64,000 nucleotides of DNA from Arthrobacter sp. SLBN-112 (GTDB lineage Bacteria; Actinomycetota; Actinomycetes; Actinomycetales; Micrococcaceae), in contig NZ_JAUSXY010000001.1 of assembly GCF_030944625.1 (NCBI RefSeq), forward strand, positions 806,001-870,000. The letters are read 5' to 3'. The notes below the pieces were generated by a model, which searched no databases, was not told where the DNA came from, and saw only the letters and a list, made by a program, of their open reading frames with translations. This document shows positions 43,195 to 52,705 of this stretch, piece after piece (the first letter of the stretch is position 1; each line of letters starts with the position of its first letter). The position numbers and the translations under genes were made by a program.

Positions 43195-44607
43195 GTGGGA
43201 AAGCATCTGCCAGCTCCATCCGTGCTGGGTCCGGAAGTCCGACTGGACGAACCCCTGCGCGTTGACGGCGCGGACCAAAAACCACCGCTGCTCCTGCGGG
43301 TGACGGCTGTGGCCTGTTTTGTCTTCCCCTCCAATTTGGTGTTGGAACCGCTGGGTGCCGCAGGCTACGTGGCACACATACTCGCGCTGCTGGTTTTCGC
43401 GCTGTGGGTAACGTCCGTCATGCTTGGCCTCCACAAGACCATCGACCGGGAGCATCCGGGCCGGTTCGCGCTGGCAGCCCTCTTCGCGGTGTCCTGCGCC
43501 TCCTACGCCGCCATGTACGTGGGTATCAGCGGGGGCACTACCGATGCAACGCGGGCGAGTGCGGACCGCTGGATGTTGCTGATGGTCGCCTCGTCCGGGC
43601 TGGTGCTGGTGACGACTGAGACAACGCGGACCGTCGACGCGGCGATGATGCTGGTGCGTTCGCTCCTGCGCGGTGCCGTCTTCTGCAGCATCGTGGCGGT
43701 AATCCAGTTCACCACCCACGTGGACCCCATGGCGTGGTTCCAAGGGGTACTGCCGGGTTTCAAGGACAACGGCGGGAACCAGCCGTTCCAGGAACGCGGA
43801 AGCTTCCTCCGGGTTGCCGGCAGCACCTTCCATCCCATCGAGCTGGGAGTCATCGCATCCATGCTCCTTCCCCTGTCCCTTTGGCGCGCGCTGTATGACA
43901 GGTCGGGCCGCAAATGGATGCACTGGACAGGGACAGGTTTCATCGTGTTCGCCATCGCTGCGACGATCTCCCGCTCTGCGGTCCTGGGTGTGCTGACCGT
44001 GGCCCTGGTCTTCTTCCCGTTCCTGCCCTCCAGGTCCAGGCAGTGGACGGTCCTGGGGTTCGCCGGTGCTGCCACACTCCTGTTCCTGGCAGTGCCCGGA
44101 TTCGTCGCAACGCTGTTTGGGTCCGTCACGGCGGGGACGGCCGACCCCTCCATCACCGCAAGGCTCGAGGATTACCCCAGGGTGGAAGCCATGGTGTCCG
44201 CCCGGCCTTGGCTTGGAATAGGCCCCGGGGCGTACCTGGCGCGGAACGCCATCGAGGTCCTTGACAACCAGTACCTGAAAACGATCGTCGAAATGGGCGT
44301 ACCAGGATTCCTGGCACTCCTTCTGTACATGGTTGTTCCGGGGATCGCGGCCTGGCTGGCAGCGTTCAACGCCAAGGAAGAACGCTTGAAGACACTGGCG
44401 GCAGCAGTCGCGGCCGCCTGCCTGGTGGCCGCTCCCGCGTCAGCCGCCTTTGACTCCCTGGGCTTCCCCGTCCTCGCACTCGTCTACCCCATGTGCGTCG
44501 GGCTCTCAGGAACGGTCTGGTTGCTCGTCGCCGGCGAACGGCGGGCACTTGGCCCGACTACCAAGGAACAAGGCTCCAACCTTGCAGAATCTGAAAGGCT
44601 CCCATGA
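43195..44607 (+). CDS. O-antigen ligase/Wzy-type polymerase
   Basis: 470 residues with about 12 hydrophobic helices and a large outer loop between the later helices; it belongs to the O-antigen ligase/WaaL-Wzy group. The characteristic segment RVEAMVSARPWLGIGPGAYL precedes the last helices. It would polymerise the lipid-linked repeat unit outside the membrane. GTG start downstream of a G-rich purine run. It overlaps the Wzz-like gene (ATGA). Confidence 0.82.
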   Translation: MGKHLPAPSVLGPEVRLDEPLRVDGADQKPPLLLRVTAVACFVFPSNLVLEPLGAAGYVAHILALLVFALWVTSVMLGLHKTIDREHPGRFALAALFAVSCASYAAMYVGISGGTTDATRASADRWMLLMVASSGLVLVTTETTRTVDAAMMLVRSLLRGAVFCSIVAVIQFTTHVDPMAWFQGVLPGFKDNGGNQPFQERGSFLRVAGSTFHPIELGVIASMLLPLSLWRALYDRSGRKWMHWTGTGFIVFAIAATISRSAVLGVLTVALVFFPFLPSRSRQWTVLGFAGAATLLFLAVPGFVATLFGSVTAGTADPSITARLEDYPRVEAMVSARPWLGIGPGAYLARNAIEVLDNQYLKTIVEMGVPGFLALLLYMVVPGIAAWLAAFNAKEERLKTLAAAVAAACLVAAPASAAFDSLGFPVLALVYPMCVGLSGTVWLLVAGERRALGPTTKEQGSNLAESERLP

Positions 44608-45506
44608 CTCCCGTCTCGGTTCTCAAAATCCTGTGGCGCCACAAGGTCTCGATGATTACCGTCGTCGTGCTCACCCTTGTAGCGGCCGCCTATGTCTTCT
44701 TCTATGCGCCCCGGAGCTACATGGCTTCGACCGTCTACGTCCTGGTGACGCCCCGGGTGCCCAGCGTGGAAGAAATGCGCACCGACCCCGCACTCGCCGC
44801 TGCAAACTCGGACAACCCCTACCTGCGCTCGGCGGACAGCTCCCTGATCACCCAGGTGATGGCGACGAAATTGAGTTCGACCGACGTCGCCGACTCGCTC
44901 AAGGCCACCGGATTGTCACCGGATTACACCGTGACCCTGCCGGCCACCACTGGTGCCGGCCAACTCATCAGGATGGAGGCCACGGGATCCAGCCCGCAGT
45001 TGGCCATTACCACCGCCGAAGCCCTGGGCCAGCGTCTCACCGCCAAATTGCGGGATGCACAGAAAGTCAACGGGGCTGACGACCGGTATCTCTTCACGGC
45101 TCTTCAGATTGACCCGCCCAGCAAGGCGACAGAGCAATTCTCCAGTCGCCTCCGTTCCATGATCGTAGTGCTGATTGGCGGGGTCATCCTCCTGTTTGGC
45201 GCTGTCTCAATCGCCAGGATGCTGGAAAGTTCGCGGGCAGCCAAGAAGGACGCCGCGGACAAGGCCAAGCCGGTGTCCCGGCGCAGGCGCTCCGGGGACC
45301 GCCACGCCGTACCGGAAGCCTCCGCCATGGACGGTGACGGGGAACCGGGCGGCGGCAGCGCAGTGAGGGCACGGTCAGTGGAGGACAGGAAGCCCCGGAA
45401 ATATGCCGTGGCAGGCATGCATGACTCGCCGTTCCTGCTGCCACAGCACGAGCTGCAGGACCTTTCCTTCGACGAGCAGCGCTCCGATGTCCCGGTCAAA
45501 CGCTGA
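44604..45506 (+). CDS. Wzz-like chain-length/Wzc-N-type membrane protein
   Basis: 300 residues: N-terminal transmembrane helix (about 17-37), extracytoplasmic region of ~150 residues, second transmembrane helix (about 192-212), and a charged cytoplasmic tail of ~90 residues. The two-helix layout is that of the polysaccharide copolymerase (Wzz/Wzc N-terminal) family that sets chain length. No tyrosine kinase domain is attached. The tail is Arg/Lys-rich. Overlaps Wzy by 4 bp and the GT2 gene by 20 bp. Confidence 0.75.
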   Translation: MTPVSVLKILWRHKVSMITVVVLTLVAAAYVFFYAPRSYMASTVYVLVTPRVPSVEEMRTDPALAAANSDNPYLRSADSSLITQVMATKLSSTDVADSLKATGLSPDYTVTLPATTGAGQLIRMEATGSSPQLAITTAEALGQRLTAKLRDAQKVNGADDRYLFTALQIDPPSKATEQFSSRLRSMIVVLIGGVILLFGAVSIARMLESSRAAKKDAADKAKPVSRRRRSGDRHAVPEASAMDGDGEPGGGSAVRARSVEDRKPRKYAVAGMHDSPFLLPQHELQDLSFDEQRSDVPVKR

Positions 45507-46696
45507 CCAGGAGCGGCGCGTCCCGGTCTCTGTGGTCTGCGTCTTCAACAACCCGGGAGTGCTCCAGGAGTGCCTCACGGCTTCCGTTGAGGCAGGCCGC
45601 CGTCAAGCGGTGGACCTCGACTACCTGCCCGTGGACAATACGGCACGGCAGTTTTCCTCCGCCGGAGCGGCCTTGAACCACGGCGCTGCATTGGCGCGGA
45701 ACGATGTGGTGGTTTTTGTCCACCAGGATGTGTTCCTGCACTCCATCCCGGCGTTGGAGAGGGTTGCCGCGGCCATGATGGCAGATCTGTCCCTGGGCAT
45801 GGTCGGCGCAACCGGAATGACCGGAGAAGGCCGCCTCCTGGGGCTGATCCGCGACCGCATCGTTCTGTCCGGCCACCAGGAGACGGGCCTGGCGGATGTG
45901 GACAGCCTGGATGAAGTGCTGTTCATGATGCGGCGGGACCAAATCCGCCGGCAGCCGCTGAGCGAGGAGCCGGACCTGTCATGGCACGCCTACGCTGTGG
46001 AATACGGAGCCCGGCTTCGGTCCACAGGCAGCCGCGTGGCGGTGGCTAACATTCCCCTGACCCACAACAGCCTCAGCATCAATCTGGACCGGTTGGCTGA
46101 GGCACACCTGTGGATAGCCGGAGCGTATCCGGATCAACTGCCGATCGTGACCACGTGCGGCACCGTGCAGCAACGCCCCCGCGTTCCCTCCGTCCTTGCC
46201 GGCCTGGTGAACTCGCAGAAGTGGCGTTACCGATGGCTCCGGGAATCGGTATCTGCCCGCAAGCTCCGCAACAAATCCCCGCTGCGCCCGGTAACGGTCC
46301 TCGGCGACCTTCGCCGCGACATCGACGACATCTGCACCGCCGCCGGCGTCGGCACTGCCACGGTGATCAATGTGCTTCCCCGCAGCGCCGGTGGGCATGA
46401 ACTGGGCGAGCCCCTGGAACTGGGCCGGCGAGGTGTCCGGTTCCGCTTCCTGGCAGTGGATGCGGTTGCCGTTGCTGCCCTGGTGTCGGCCCAAGGGGCC
46501 GGACTCCACCGTCGCCGTGACCAACATCAGCATTGATACGGCCGGTGAGGTGGTCGGCGCGCTGGAGGGACGGAGGGTCATCCTGGGATTCCACGAAAAT
46601 ACCGGACCATGGCTGCTCACGGGCCCCGGGGTCGATGCGGCCGAGGCACACTACCGCACCCCCCGCTCGACACCACTGGCTATGAAGGTTGGATGA
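45487..46696 (+). CDS. Glycosyltransferase GT2-like, apparently frameshifted near its 3' end
   Basis: From ATG 45487 the frame gives a GT2-type domain (VSVVCVFNNPGVLQECL, DYLPVDNTA, NDVVVFVHQDVFL, GATGMTG, SWHAYAVEYG) up to about residue 325, then a stop at 46536 after a basic tail with no similarity. The +1 frame from about 46485 continues coding-like to the TGA at 46694-46696 (KGPDSTVAVTNISIDTAG, then LEGRRVILGFHENTGPW, high third-position GC). Skipping one base in GCCCAAGG near 46490 joins them smoothly (ALVSAKGPDST). So the gene looks interrupted by a one-base insertion or by a sequencing error. Confidence 0.65.
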
Positions 46697-48266
46697 GGCG
46701 CCTGCGCGTGTCTGACATCCACGCGCGGCTCCGGTCCGGAACCAACTGTGCGAGGCCAACATGGGGTGACGTGCGCCAGGCCGCCCACTGTTTGATGCGC
46801 TGTGGGGTTCCAAGCAAGGGCATGATGTCCGCCCAGGCCGCGTCCAGTCCGGCAAACCCGGTTTCCTGCTGCACCAACCCCACCAGCCGGTCAAGAGGTC
46901 CCTCTCCCCAGGGAGTCTGCACGGTCGCAACCGGAGCAGTTCGCGCCAGGGCGGCCTGGGCATAGACCCGTTCCGCCGTCTCCCGCCAGGCTGAGGGGCT
47001 GTGGCCGTCGAGGATTGCCGTTCGGGTGGCTGCCCCCCGCGCCGTCCTGGTGGAATCCGAATCTGCCAGTCCAGCCAGGGCGGACGCAAACCCTGCGGGT
47101 GTCGACGGCGCGAGGAGTAGGTCCTCCAGGCCCGGCGTATCCGATCCAAGGACTGCGCATTCGGCCGGATGGCCCCTGAACGTCACCAGCGGCAGCCCGT
47201 GTGCTCCGGCCTCCAGCATTGATGTCAGCGAAGCGAAGGGGAAGGAGTCCACGTAGGCATCGGCGATGGACAGCAGTGTTGAGATGTTGGCGAGCCTCCC
47301 GACGGCACGGATTCTTCCGCCGGTGGCAGCCGCCGCCGCGGCCCAGGCTCCGGTGGGCGAAGGGCCCGCGACGAGGAGGCGCGCATTTGGCCGACGGAGC
47401 AGGAACGACCGGAACAGGTCTATCAGCGAGTCCGGGCCGACGGGATCGTATTTGCTGCCTGCCGCGGCAGACACCACCACGAAATCCGTATCCTGGACGC
47501 CCCAGCCGGTCCGTGCAGCCGACTTCTGCGAGTCATCGGCTGCCCCGGCGGGTGCAAGTTCGAGTGGCCGGTTGGCCACCACGCAGCGGTTGGCATCCAT
47601 TCCCCGGCGGTGGACGGCCAGGTCCCGACCACTTTCCCGCAGGCACAGGACGAGGGCAGCGGCAGACGTCCCCTGCCAAAAGACGTGGTCGGCATGGTTG
47701 ACGTACACGGCGGGGGCCGTGCCGGGGACGCCTAACGCGAGGGAAGGGACGACGTCGTGCGGGTGTGCGTGCACGATAACGACGTCGGCCAACGCGATGA
47801 TCCGGCGCAATTCGGCGGCCCTCTTGATCAGTCCACCGTGCCGGCGGTCCAGGAGAAGCAGGTCCCGGGGATCCGAAAGGCAGGCCGCAATTTTGGCCGG
47901 ACATTCGGTGCTGCCTTGGCGGGTGACAACCACTTGATGGCGCGAGTCCGGATCCTGCCGGATCCAGTGCGCAATGCTCTGGGTATGGCCGCCGGTGCCG
48001 TACAGCTGCGTGGCCACGTGGACCACCCGGCGCCTGGCCGCTTTCCCCGGTGCCGCGGGCAGGGGGTGTGCAATCGAGTACCGGAGCTTGCCCAGGACGT
48101 CTTCCAGCCCCTGGTGGCCGAAATAGCCGGTGTGGTCGGTCCAGGCGAAGCGGGCGGCAAGCTGCGCCTGCACCGCCGCCCGCTCCCACTGCCCGGCTGC
48201 CGCCAGGAGGCCTGCAGTCGCCACCAGGGTTTCAAAGGTGTCCCGGTTACCGCTGATGCTCTGCAA
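46680..48266 (-). CDS. Glycosyltransferase GT4-like
   Basis: 528 residues from TTG 48266 (GGAGG upstream). Helical N-terminal ~75 residues, then a GT-B fold: HVATQLYGTGGHTQSIAHWI, VIVHAHPHDVVPSLAL, DFVVVSAAAGSKYDPVG, and the GT4 C-domain segment SIADAYVDSFPFASLTSMLEAGAHGLPLVTF with the nucleotide-sugar-contact Glu. The start codon is weak, but the frame overlaps Wzx by 20 bp as in other genes of this operon. The last 17 bp overlap the convergent GT2 gene. Confidence 0.8.
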   Translation of the reverse strand: MQSISGNRDTFETLVATAGLLAAAGQWERAAVQAQLAARFAWTDHTGYFGHQGLEDVLGKLRYSIAHPLPAAPGKAARRRVVHVATQLYGTGGHTQSIAHWIRQDPDSRHQVVVTRQGSTECPAKIAACLSDPRDLLLLDRRHGGLIKRAAELRRIIALADVVIVHAHPHDVVPSLALGVPGTAPAVYVNHADHVFWQGTSAAALVLCLRESGRDLAVHRRGMDANRCVVANRPLELAPAGAADDSQKSAARTGWGVQDTDFVVVSAAAGSKYDPVGPDSLIDLFRSFLLRRPNARLLVAGPSPTGAWAAAAAATGGRIRAVGRLANISTLLSIADAYVDSFPFASLTSMLEAGAHGLPLVTFRGHPAECAVLGSDTPGLEDLLLAPSTPAGFASALAGLADSDSTRTARGAATRTAILDGHSPSAWRETAERVYAQAALARTAPVATVQTPWGEGPLDRLVGLVQQETGFAGLDAAWADIMPLLGTPQRIKQWAAWRTSPHVGLAQLVPDRSRAWMSDTRRRLIQPS

Positions 48267-49731
48267 GGCCCCCGCTCCTCCCCAGTTTCTTCAACGTGGC
48301 AACGTCGGTGCGCTTGACCCACAGCAGGCCCGCAGTGATGGAGCCGGCAGCAGCCCCGGAGATCAGCAGCGCCCATGGGACGGCGAGTTCCATCCGGCCG
48401 AGGAGGGCGGAGACGGCCAACAGCGCTGCCGAGGCGGCCGAGGGCAACAGCAGTTGGCGGAGCACCCTGATCGGCGGGACACCCACGGCGCGCAACCGCC
48501 AGAGGTACAGGGGCAGGACCAGCGCGGCGACGACGAGGAATTGGGCCATGGCCACGCCGGCGATGCCGGAGCCGGCGCCGAGGATCAGGGCCGGTATCAG
48601 GGCCACCAGCCAGCACACCTGAATGGACATGATGGACCCTGTCATTCCCGCAACGACCAGGTAGTCGTAGATCAGCTCGAACAGGATCCTCAGTCCCGCC
48701 GCCATGGCAAGCCAAAACAGGGCGGCGCTTGCACCCGCCCAGACATCGCCGTACACAATCCGGACGATGGTTTCGGACTCTGCTGCCAGGAACGTGACGG
48801 CAGGGAAGACAACGCACGTCATCACGCCGATCAGGGCCGTCACTGTGGAGCGCATTCTTTCGGGGTCATGCTGCAGCCGGGAAAGCACCACGGGAGCCAC
48901 GCTTCGCAGCGGCTGGGAGAACATGGTCACCGGCCAGCTCGAGAGGTTGAAGGCCAGGACGTACATTCCCAACCTGACCGGACCGAGCGTGCTGCCTGTC
49001 ACCAATTGGTCCAGGTAGCCGACACAAAACACGATGATGCTGGTCCCTGCCAAGGGAAGCCCGAACCGCAGCAGCGGCATCAGGACGCTGCGGTCCAGGC
49101 CCAGGCGCAGGGGGAGCGGCGACTTGAGGACGAAGAGCAGCCCGCCGGCCACCGTCCCTGCCAGCCGGCCGACAGCCAGGCTCATTGCGCCCACGCCGGC
49201 CAAGACCAGGCAGATCGAGACGATGGCCCCCACCCAGACATTCACCTGGTCGATGAGCATCTTCGTTCTCTGGTCAAATGCCCGCTGCATCAGTGCTGCC
49301 GGCGTAGCGACGACACCGCTGACCAGGACGCAGCACACCATGACCCTGACCACGTCAGTTGCACCGGGGTCGCCCATGCGGTCCGCAAACCATGGGGCGG
49401 CGGCAAGGCCGCCCACACAGAGCACCGCGCTGGAGAGGATCGAGATGGTGGTCACGGTCGGTGCGATCCGTGCGGGATCCTCCGGCCACCTCACGATGGC
49501 AAGGCTTACCCCCAGTTCGTTGATGGTCAGGACGGCGAGCAAGGCCACCATGGCAACCGCGAAGCTGCCGTATGAGTCCGGGCCCAGCAAGCGGGCCAGG
49601 ACGATGCCAATTCCCAGCGTGCCGAACCTGGCCACCGCGGTGTTCAGCAGGCTCCAGCCCAGTGCCGAGGTGGCACCGGACGGGTTCTGCTGCGCGGCCT
49701 CCTGGACGGATGCCGGGCCGGGCCGCTTCAT
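48247..49731 (-). CDS. wzx: Polysaccharide repeat-unit flippase Wzx
   Basis: 494 residues with about 12-14 hydrophobic helices. It belongs to the oligosaccharide flippase branch of the MOP superfamily (SALGWSLLNTAVARFGTLGIGIVLARLLGPDSYG near residues 23-56 is the typical N-terminal signature). It moves the lipid-linked repeat from the cytoplasmic to the outer face for Wzy. Paired in this locus with the Wzy and the initiating transferase. 30 bp downstream of an aminotransferase gene. Confidence 0.88.
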   Translation of the reverse strand: MKRPGPASVQEAAQQNPSGATSALGWSLLNTAVARFGTLGIGIVLARLLGPDSYGSFAVAMVALLAVLTINELGVSLAIVRWPEDPARIAPTVTTISILSSAVLCVGGLAAAPWFADRMGDPGATDVVRVMVCCVLVSGVVATPAALMQRAFDQRTKMLIDQVNVWVGAIVSICLVLAGVGAMSLAVGRLAGTVAGGLLFVLKSPLPLRLGLDRSVLMPLLRFGLPLAGTSIIVFCVGYLDQLVTGSTLGPVRLGMYVLAFNLSSWPVTMFSQPLRSVAPVVLSRLQHDPERMRSTVTALIGVMTCVVFPAVTFLAAESETIVRIVYGDVWAGASAALFWLAMAAGLRILFELIYDYLVVAGMTGSIMSIQVCWLVALIPALILGAGSGIAGVAMAQFLVVAALVLPLYLWRLRAVGVPPIRVLRQLLLPSAASAALLAVSALLGRMELAVPWALLISGAAAGSITAGLLWVKRTDVATLKKLGRSGGLAEHQR

Positions 49732-49761
49732 CGTCGTCCCCTCACGGTGGTCCTCAAAGGG

Positions 49762-50886
49762 CTACGGCTTCGCCACTGCGCATGACAGCGCCCCAGCAAC
49801 CCGTTCCTGCTGTTCGGCAGTGATATGCGGGAACAGCGGAAGCGACAGGATCCGGCCGGCAGCCTCCTCGGCGACGGGGAATGAACCGATAGTCCGGCCC
49901 GCATATGCCCCGCTGCGGTGCACCGGAACCGGGTAGTGGATTCCTGCCTGGATCCCGGCCGCGTGCAGTGACTCAAGGACGGCGTCCCGGTGCTGGACCC
50001 GCACCACGTACAGGTGCCACACATCCGCGTTCCCGGGCGCCTCACGCGGGAGCTCAACGCCCGGCACATCTGCCAGCAACGCGGCATAGCGTTCCGCCGC
50101 TGCCCGCCGCCGCAGGTTCCAGCCCTGCAACCTCGCCAGCTTCGCTTTAAGGACCACGGCCTGGACGGTATCCAGGCGCGAGTTGAACCCGATGGCGTCG
50201 TGCCGGTACTTCACCGAACTCCCGTGCGCACCCAGCAACCGGACCTGGGCATCAACATCGGGGTCGGACGTCAGCACCGCTCCCGCGTCCCCGGCCGCAC
50301 CAAGATTCTTGCCAGGGTAGAAGCTGGTACCGGCGGCAAGGCCCCACGTTCCGGCATGCCGGCCAAACCGTGTTGCGCCCTGGGACTGGGCGGCGTCCTC
50401 GATGATCACCGCGCCGCAGGAGTCCGCAACAGGGATCAGCTGTTCCACGAAGGCGGTTTGCCCGAACAAGTGGACCGGCACGATGGCCTGCGTGCGGGAG
50501 GTGACTGCGGCGGCCACGGCGTCGGGATCGATCAGGAGATAGGAAGGGTCGACGTCGACAGGCACCGGGACTGCCCCGATCCGGCTGACTGCCTCCGCCG
50601 TGGCGATGAAGGTGTTGGCAGGCAGGATGACTTCCCCGCCTGGCCGCACGCCGCCAGCCCGCAGCGCAAGTTCCAGCGCGTCCGTTCCGTTCGCAACGCC
50701 GGCGCAGTGCCGCGCGCCCAGGAAAGAGGCGTACGCCGCCTCGAACGAGGCGACGGCCGGGCCGCCAATGAAGGAAGCCGAACTCAGGACCGTGTCCAGT
50801 TCGGCCATGACCTCATCATGGATTTCAGCCTGCTGGGCTGCCAGGTCCACCAGCGGGACCGCCTGCACATCCACGTCGGAATTCAT
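49762..50886 (-). CDS. DegT/DnrJ/EryC1/StrS aminotransferase (WbpE/FdtB-like)
   Basis: 374 residues, PLP-dependent sugar aminotransferase. N-terminal VPLVDLAAQQAEI and FIGGPAVASFEAAYASFLG, NGTDALELAL, PVHLFGQTA, EDAAQSQGA and the PLP-Lys segment SFYPGKNLGAAGDAGA (about residues 188-203) place it near the 3-keto-sugar transaminases such as WbpE or FdtB. It would make an amino-deoxy nucleotide sugar. ATGA overlap with the acyltransferase gene upstream. Confidence 0.88.
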   Translation of the reverse strand: MNSDVDVQAVPLVDLAAQQAEIHDEVMAELDTVLSSASFIGGPAVASFEAAYASFLGARHCAGVANGTDALELALRAGGVRPGGEVILPANTFIATAEAVSRIGAVPVPVDVDPSYLLIDPDAVAAAVTSRTQAIVPVHLFGQTAFVEQLIPVADSCGAVIIEDAAQSQGATRFGRHAGTWGLAAGTSFYPGKNLGAAGDAGAVLTSDPDVDAQVRLLGAHGSSVKYRHDAIGFNSRLDTVQAVVLKAKLARLQGWNLRRRAAAERYAALLADVPGVELPREAPGNADVWHLYVVRVQHRDAVLESLHAAGIQAGIHYPVPVHRSGAYAGRTIGSFPVAEEAAGRILSLPLFPHITAEQQERVAGALSCAVAKP

Positions 50887-51542
50887 GAAATTCCCCCAAC
50901 ACTGAATCGTTCGCCGTCAATTTCACGGGCGGGCACCCCAACCCACGTCTGCCCGTCGGGTACGTTGCTCAGCACGGCCGCTCCCATCCCCACGGTGGCG
51001 TACGCCCCCACGGAAGTGCGTTCCCGCACGCTGGCGTTCATGCCCAGGTAGGCTGCCCGGCCAATCCGGACTCCGCCGCCCAGCGACACTCCCGCAGCGA
51101 AGGTGGCGAAGTCCGCCACGTCGTCGTCGTGCGTGAACGTCACCGAGGGCATGGCAACCACGTGTGATCCCAGGGTGACGGCTGCGGTGAGGGTGACATT
51201 CCGGAGCAGGATGCTTCCCCTGCCCACCCGGCATCCTTCCGGATATTGGACCGAGGGGTCGACCGCCGTCGCATAGCGTGCCTCCGTGAGACCCATGGCC
51301 GTCAGCCGCTCCACCACCGATTCCCTGACCCGCCCGGAACCAATGCACACCAGGACAAACGCGTGCGTGTACTTCGCGGCGTCATCAATGGTCCCCAGGA
51401 CCGGGGCCCCGTCCACGGTGACGCCTGCCATTTCCCTGTCGTCGTCCAGCAGGCCGACGACGTCGTACTGGCCGCTGCTGCGCACCATCGCCAGGACTTC
51501 GCGGGCCAGGCCGCTGGCAGCTATCAGGATCAACTCGCTCAC
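50883..51542 (-). CDS. Sugar O/N-acyltransferase, NeuD/PglD family
   Basis: 219 residues. N-terminal Rossmann-like nucleotide-sugar domain (ELILIAASGLAREVLAMV), then a left-handed beta-helix of hexapeptide repeats (VGRGSILLRNVTLTAAVTLGSHV, ... VRIGRAAYLGMNASVR) and the conserved histidine region FTHDDDV. PglD-like members acetylate a 4-amino sugar, NeuD ones act on sialic acid. It lies between two aminotransferases with 4-bp overlaps on both sides. Confidence 0.87.
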   Translation of the reverse strand: MSELILIAASGLAREVLAMVRSSGQYDVVGLLDDDREMAGVTVDGAPVLGTIDDAAKYTHAFVLVCIGSGRVRESVVERLTAMGLTEARYATAVDPSVQYPEGCRVGRGSILLRNVTLTAAVTLGSHVVAMPSVTFTHDDDVADFATFAAGVSLGGGVRIGRAAYLGMNASVRERTSVGAYATVGMGAAVLSNVPDGQTWVGVPAREIDGERFSVGGIS

Positions 51543-52705
51543 GTGCGCATCCCTGCGGCTGCCCCACGGATGGTGCCGATGATCCTGTCCAGCCCGTCTT
51601 CGTCCAGTTCGTGGTAAACGGGAAGGATCAAGGTCCTGTCGTTGAGCCGTTCGGTCTGCGGCAGGAGGGAGCCGCCCGAGTTACGCCACCGGTAGGCCGG
51701 CTGGCGGTGTGCGGCCATGATGCCCCTCCGGGCCGAGATCCCGGCGTCCGCCAACAGCTCCATCAGCCCGTCCCGCGTCGTCCCAAAGCTGGGCAGCACT
51801 TCCACCCAGAAGGACTGGAAATTCGTGGTGCCGTATGGCGGGTCCGACACCAGGCGGAGGCCCGGGACCCGGGAAAGGCCTGCAACGTAGCGGGCCGCAA
51901 TATTCCGCCGCCGCTCCAGCACCTCCGGCAGCCGGCCCAGCTGGACGATTCCGACGGCGGCCTGCAGGTCCGTCATCCGGTAGTTGAACCCCACCTCCAG
52001 GTACACCTCCGGAGGGGCCAGGAGCGATCCGTGCCGGTCCGCGGCGGACACGCTCATGGAGTGCTCCCGCAGCGTCCTGGCCCTGGCCGCCCAATCGGCC
52101 CGGTTGGTGGTGAGCATGCCGCCCTCACCGGTGGTGAGGATCTTGCGCGGATGGAAGGACCACACCGCCACGTCCGCGCCCGCGCCCACCGGCTTGCCCT
52201 TGTACATCGACCCCACCGCACATGCCGCGTCCTCGATCACCATGATCTCGTGCCGGTCGCAGAGTTCGCGGATGGGGTCCAGGTCCAGCGGCACGCCGCC
52301 CTGGTCCACCACGATCACGGCCCTGGTGTCCAGCGTGAGGGCGGCGTGCAGGGTTTCCGCCGTCACGTTCCCGGTGGCCGGGTCCACGTCGCAGAACACG
52401 GGCCGGGCACCGACGTAGGTCACCGCGTTGGCCGTGGCAATGAAGGACAGGGAGGGCACCACAACGTCGTCCCCGGGGCCGATTCCCGCCACGACCAGGG
52501 CGAGGTGCAGGGCCGTGGTGCAGCTGGAGGTGGCCACCGCGTGGCGGACGCCCTGGTACTCGGCGAACCGGGACTCGAACTCCTTGACCTTGGGGCCTTG
52601 CGCCACCCAGCCGGATGCCACCACCTCGGCCAAAGCCCTGGCTTCCTCGTCACCGAGCCAGGGCTTCATGACATTGATCCGGGCGAGGACTGGTTCGGCA
52701 GTCAT
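51539..52705 (-). CDS. DegT/DnrJ/EryC1/StrS aminotransferase (PglE/perosamine-synthase-like)
   Basis: 388 residues. SGWVAQGPKVKEFESRFAEY, SCTTALHLALVVAGIGPGDDVVVPS, EDAACAVGS and PLP-Lys segment SFHPRKILTTGEGGML (about 187-202). The type is closer to 4-amino-sugar transaminases (perosamine/PglE class) than to the second aminotransferase downstream. Paired with the PglD-like acyltransferase it may make a 4-acetamido sugar. Start overlaps the epimerase stop by one base. Confidence 0.88.
   Translation of the reverse strand: MTAEPVLARINVMKPWLGDEEARALAEVVASGWVAQGPKVKEFESRFAEYQGVRHAVATSSCTTALHLALVVAGIGPGDDVVVPSLSFIATANAVTYVGARPVFCDVDPATGNVTAETLHAALTLDTRAVIVVDQGGVPLDLDPIRELCDRHEIMVIEDAACAVGSMYKGKPVGAGADVAVWSFHPRKILTTGEGGMLTTNRADWAARARTLREHSMSVSAADRHGSLLAPPEVYLEVGFNYRMTDLQAAVGIVQLGRLPEVLERRRNIAARYVAGLSRVPGLRLVSDPPYGTTNFQSFWVEVLPSFGTTRDGLMELLADAGISARRGIMAAHRQPAYRWRNSGGSLLPQTERLNDRTLILPVYHELDEDGLDRIIGTIRGAAAGMRT

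Noticed and set aside
48130..49575. 481-residue rightward frame opposite wzx
   Set aside because: Antisense of the polytopic Wzx gene; low-complexity charged sequence, no recognisable domain.
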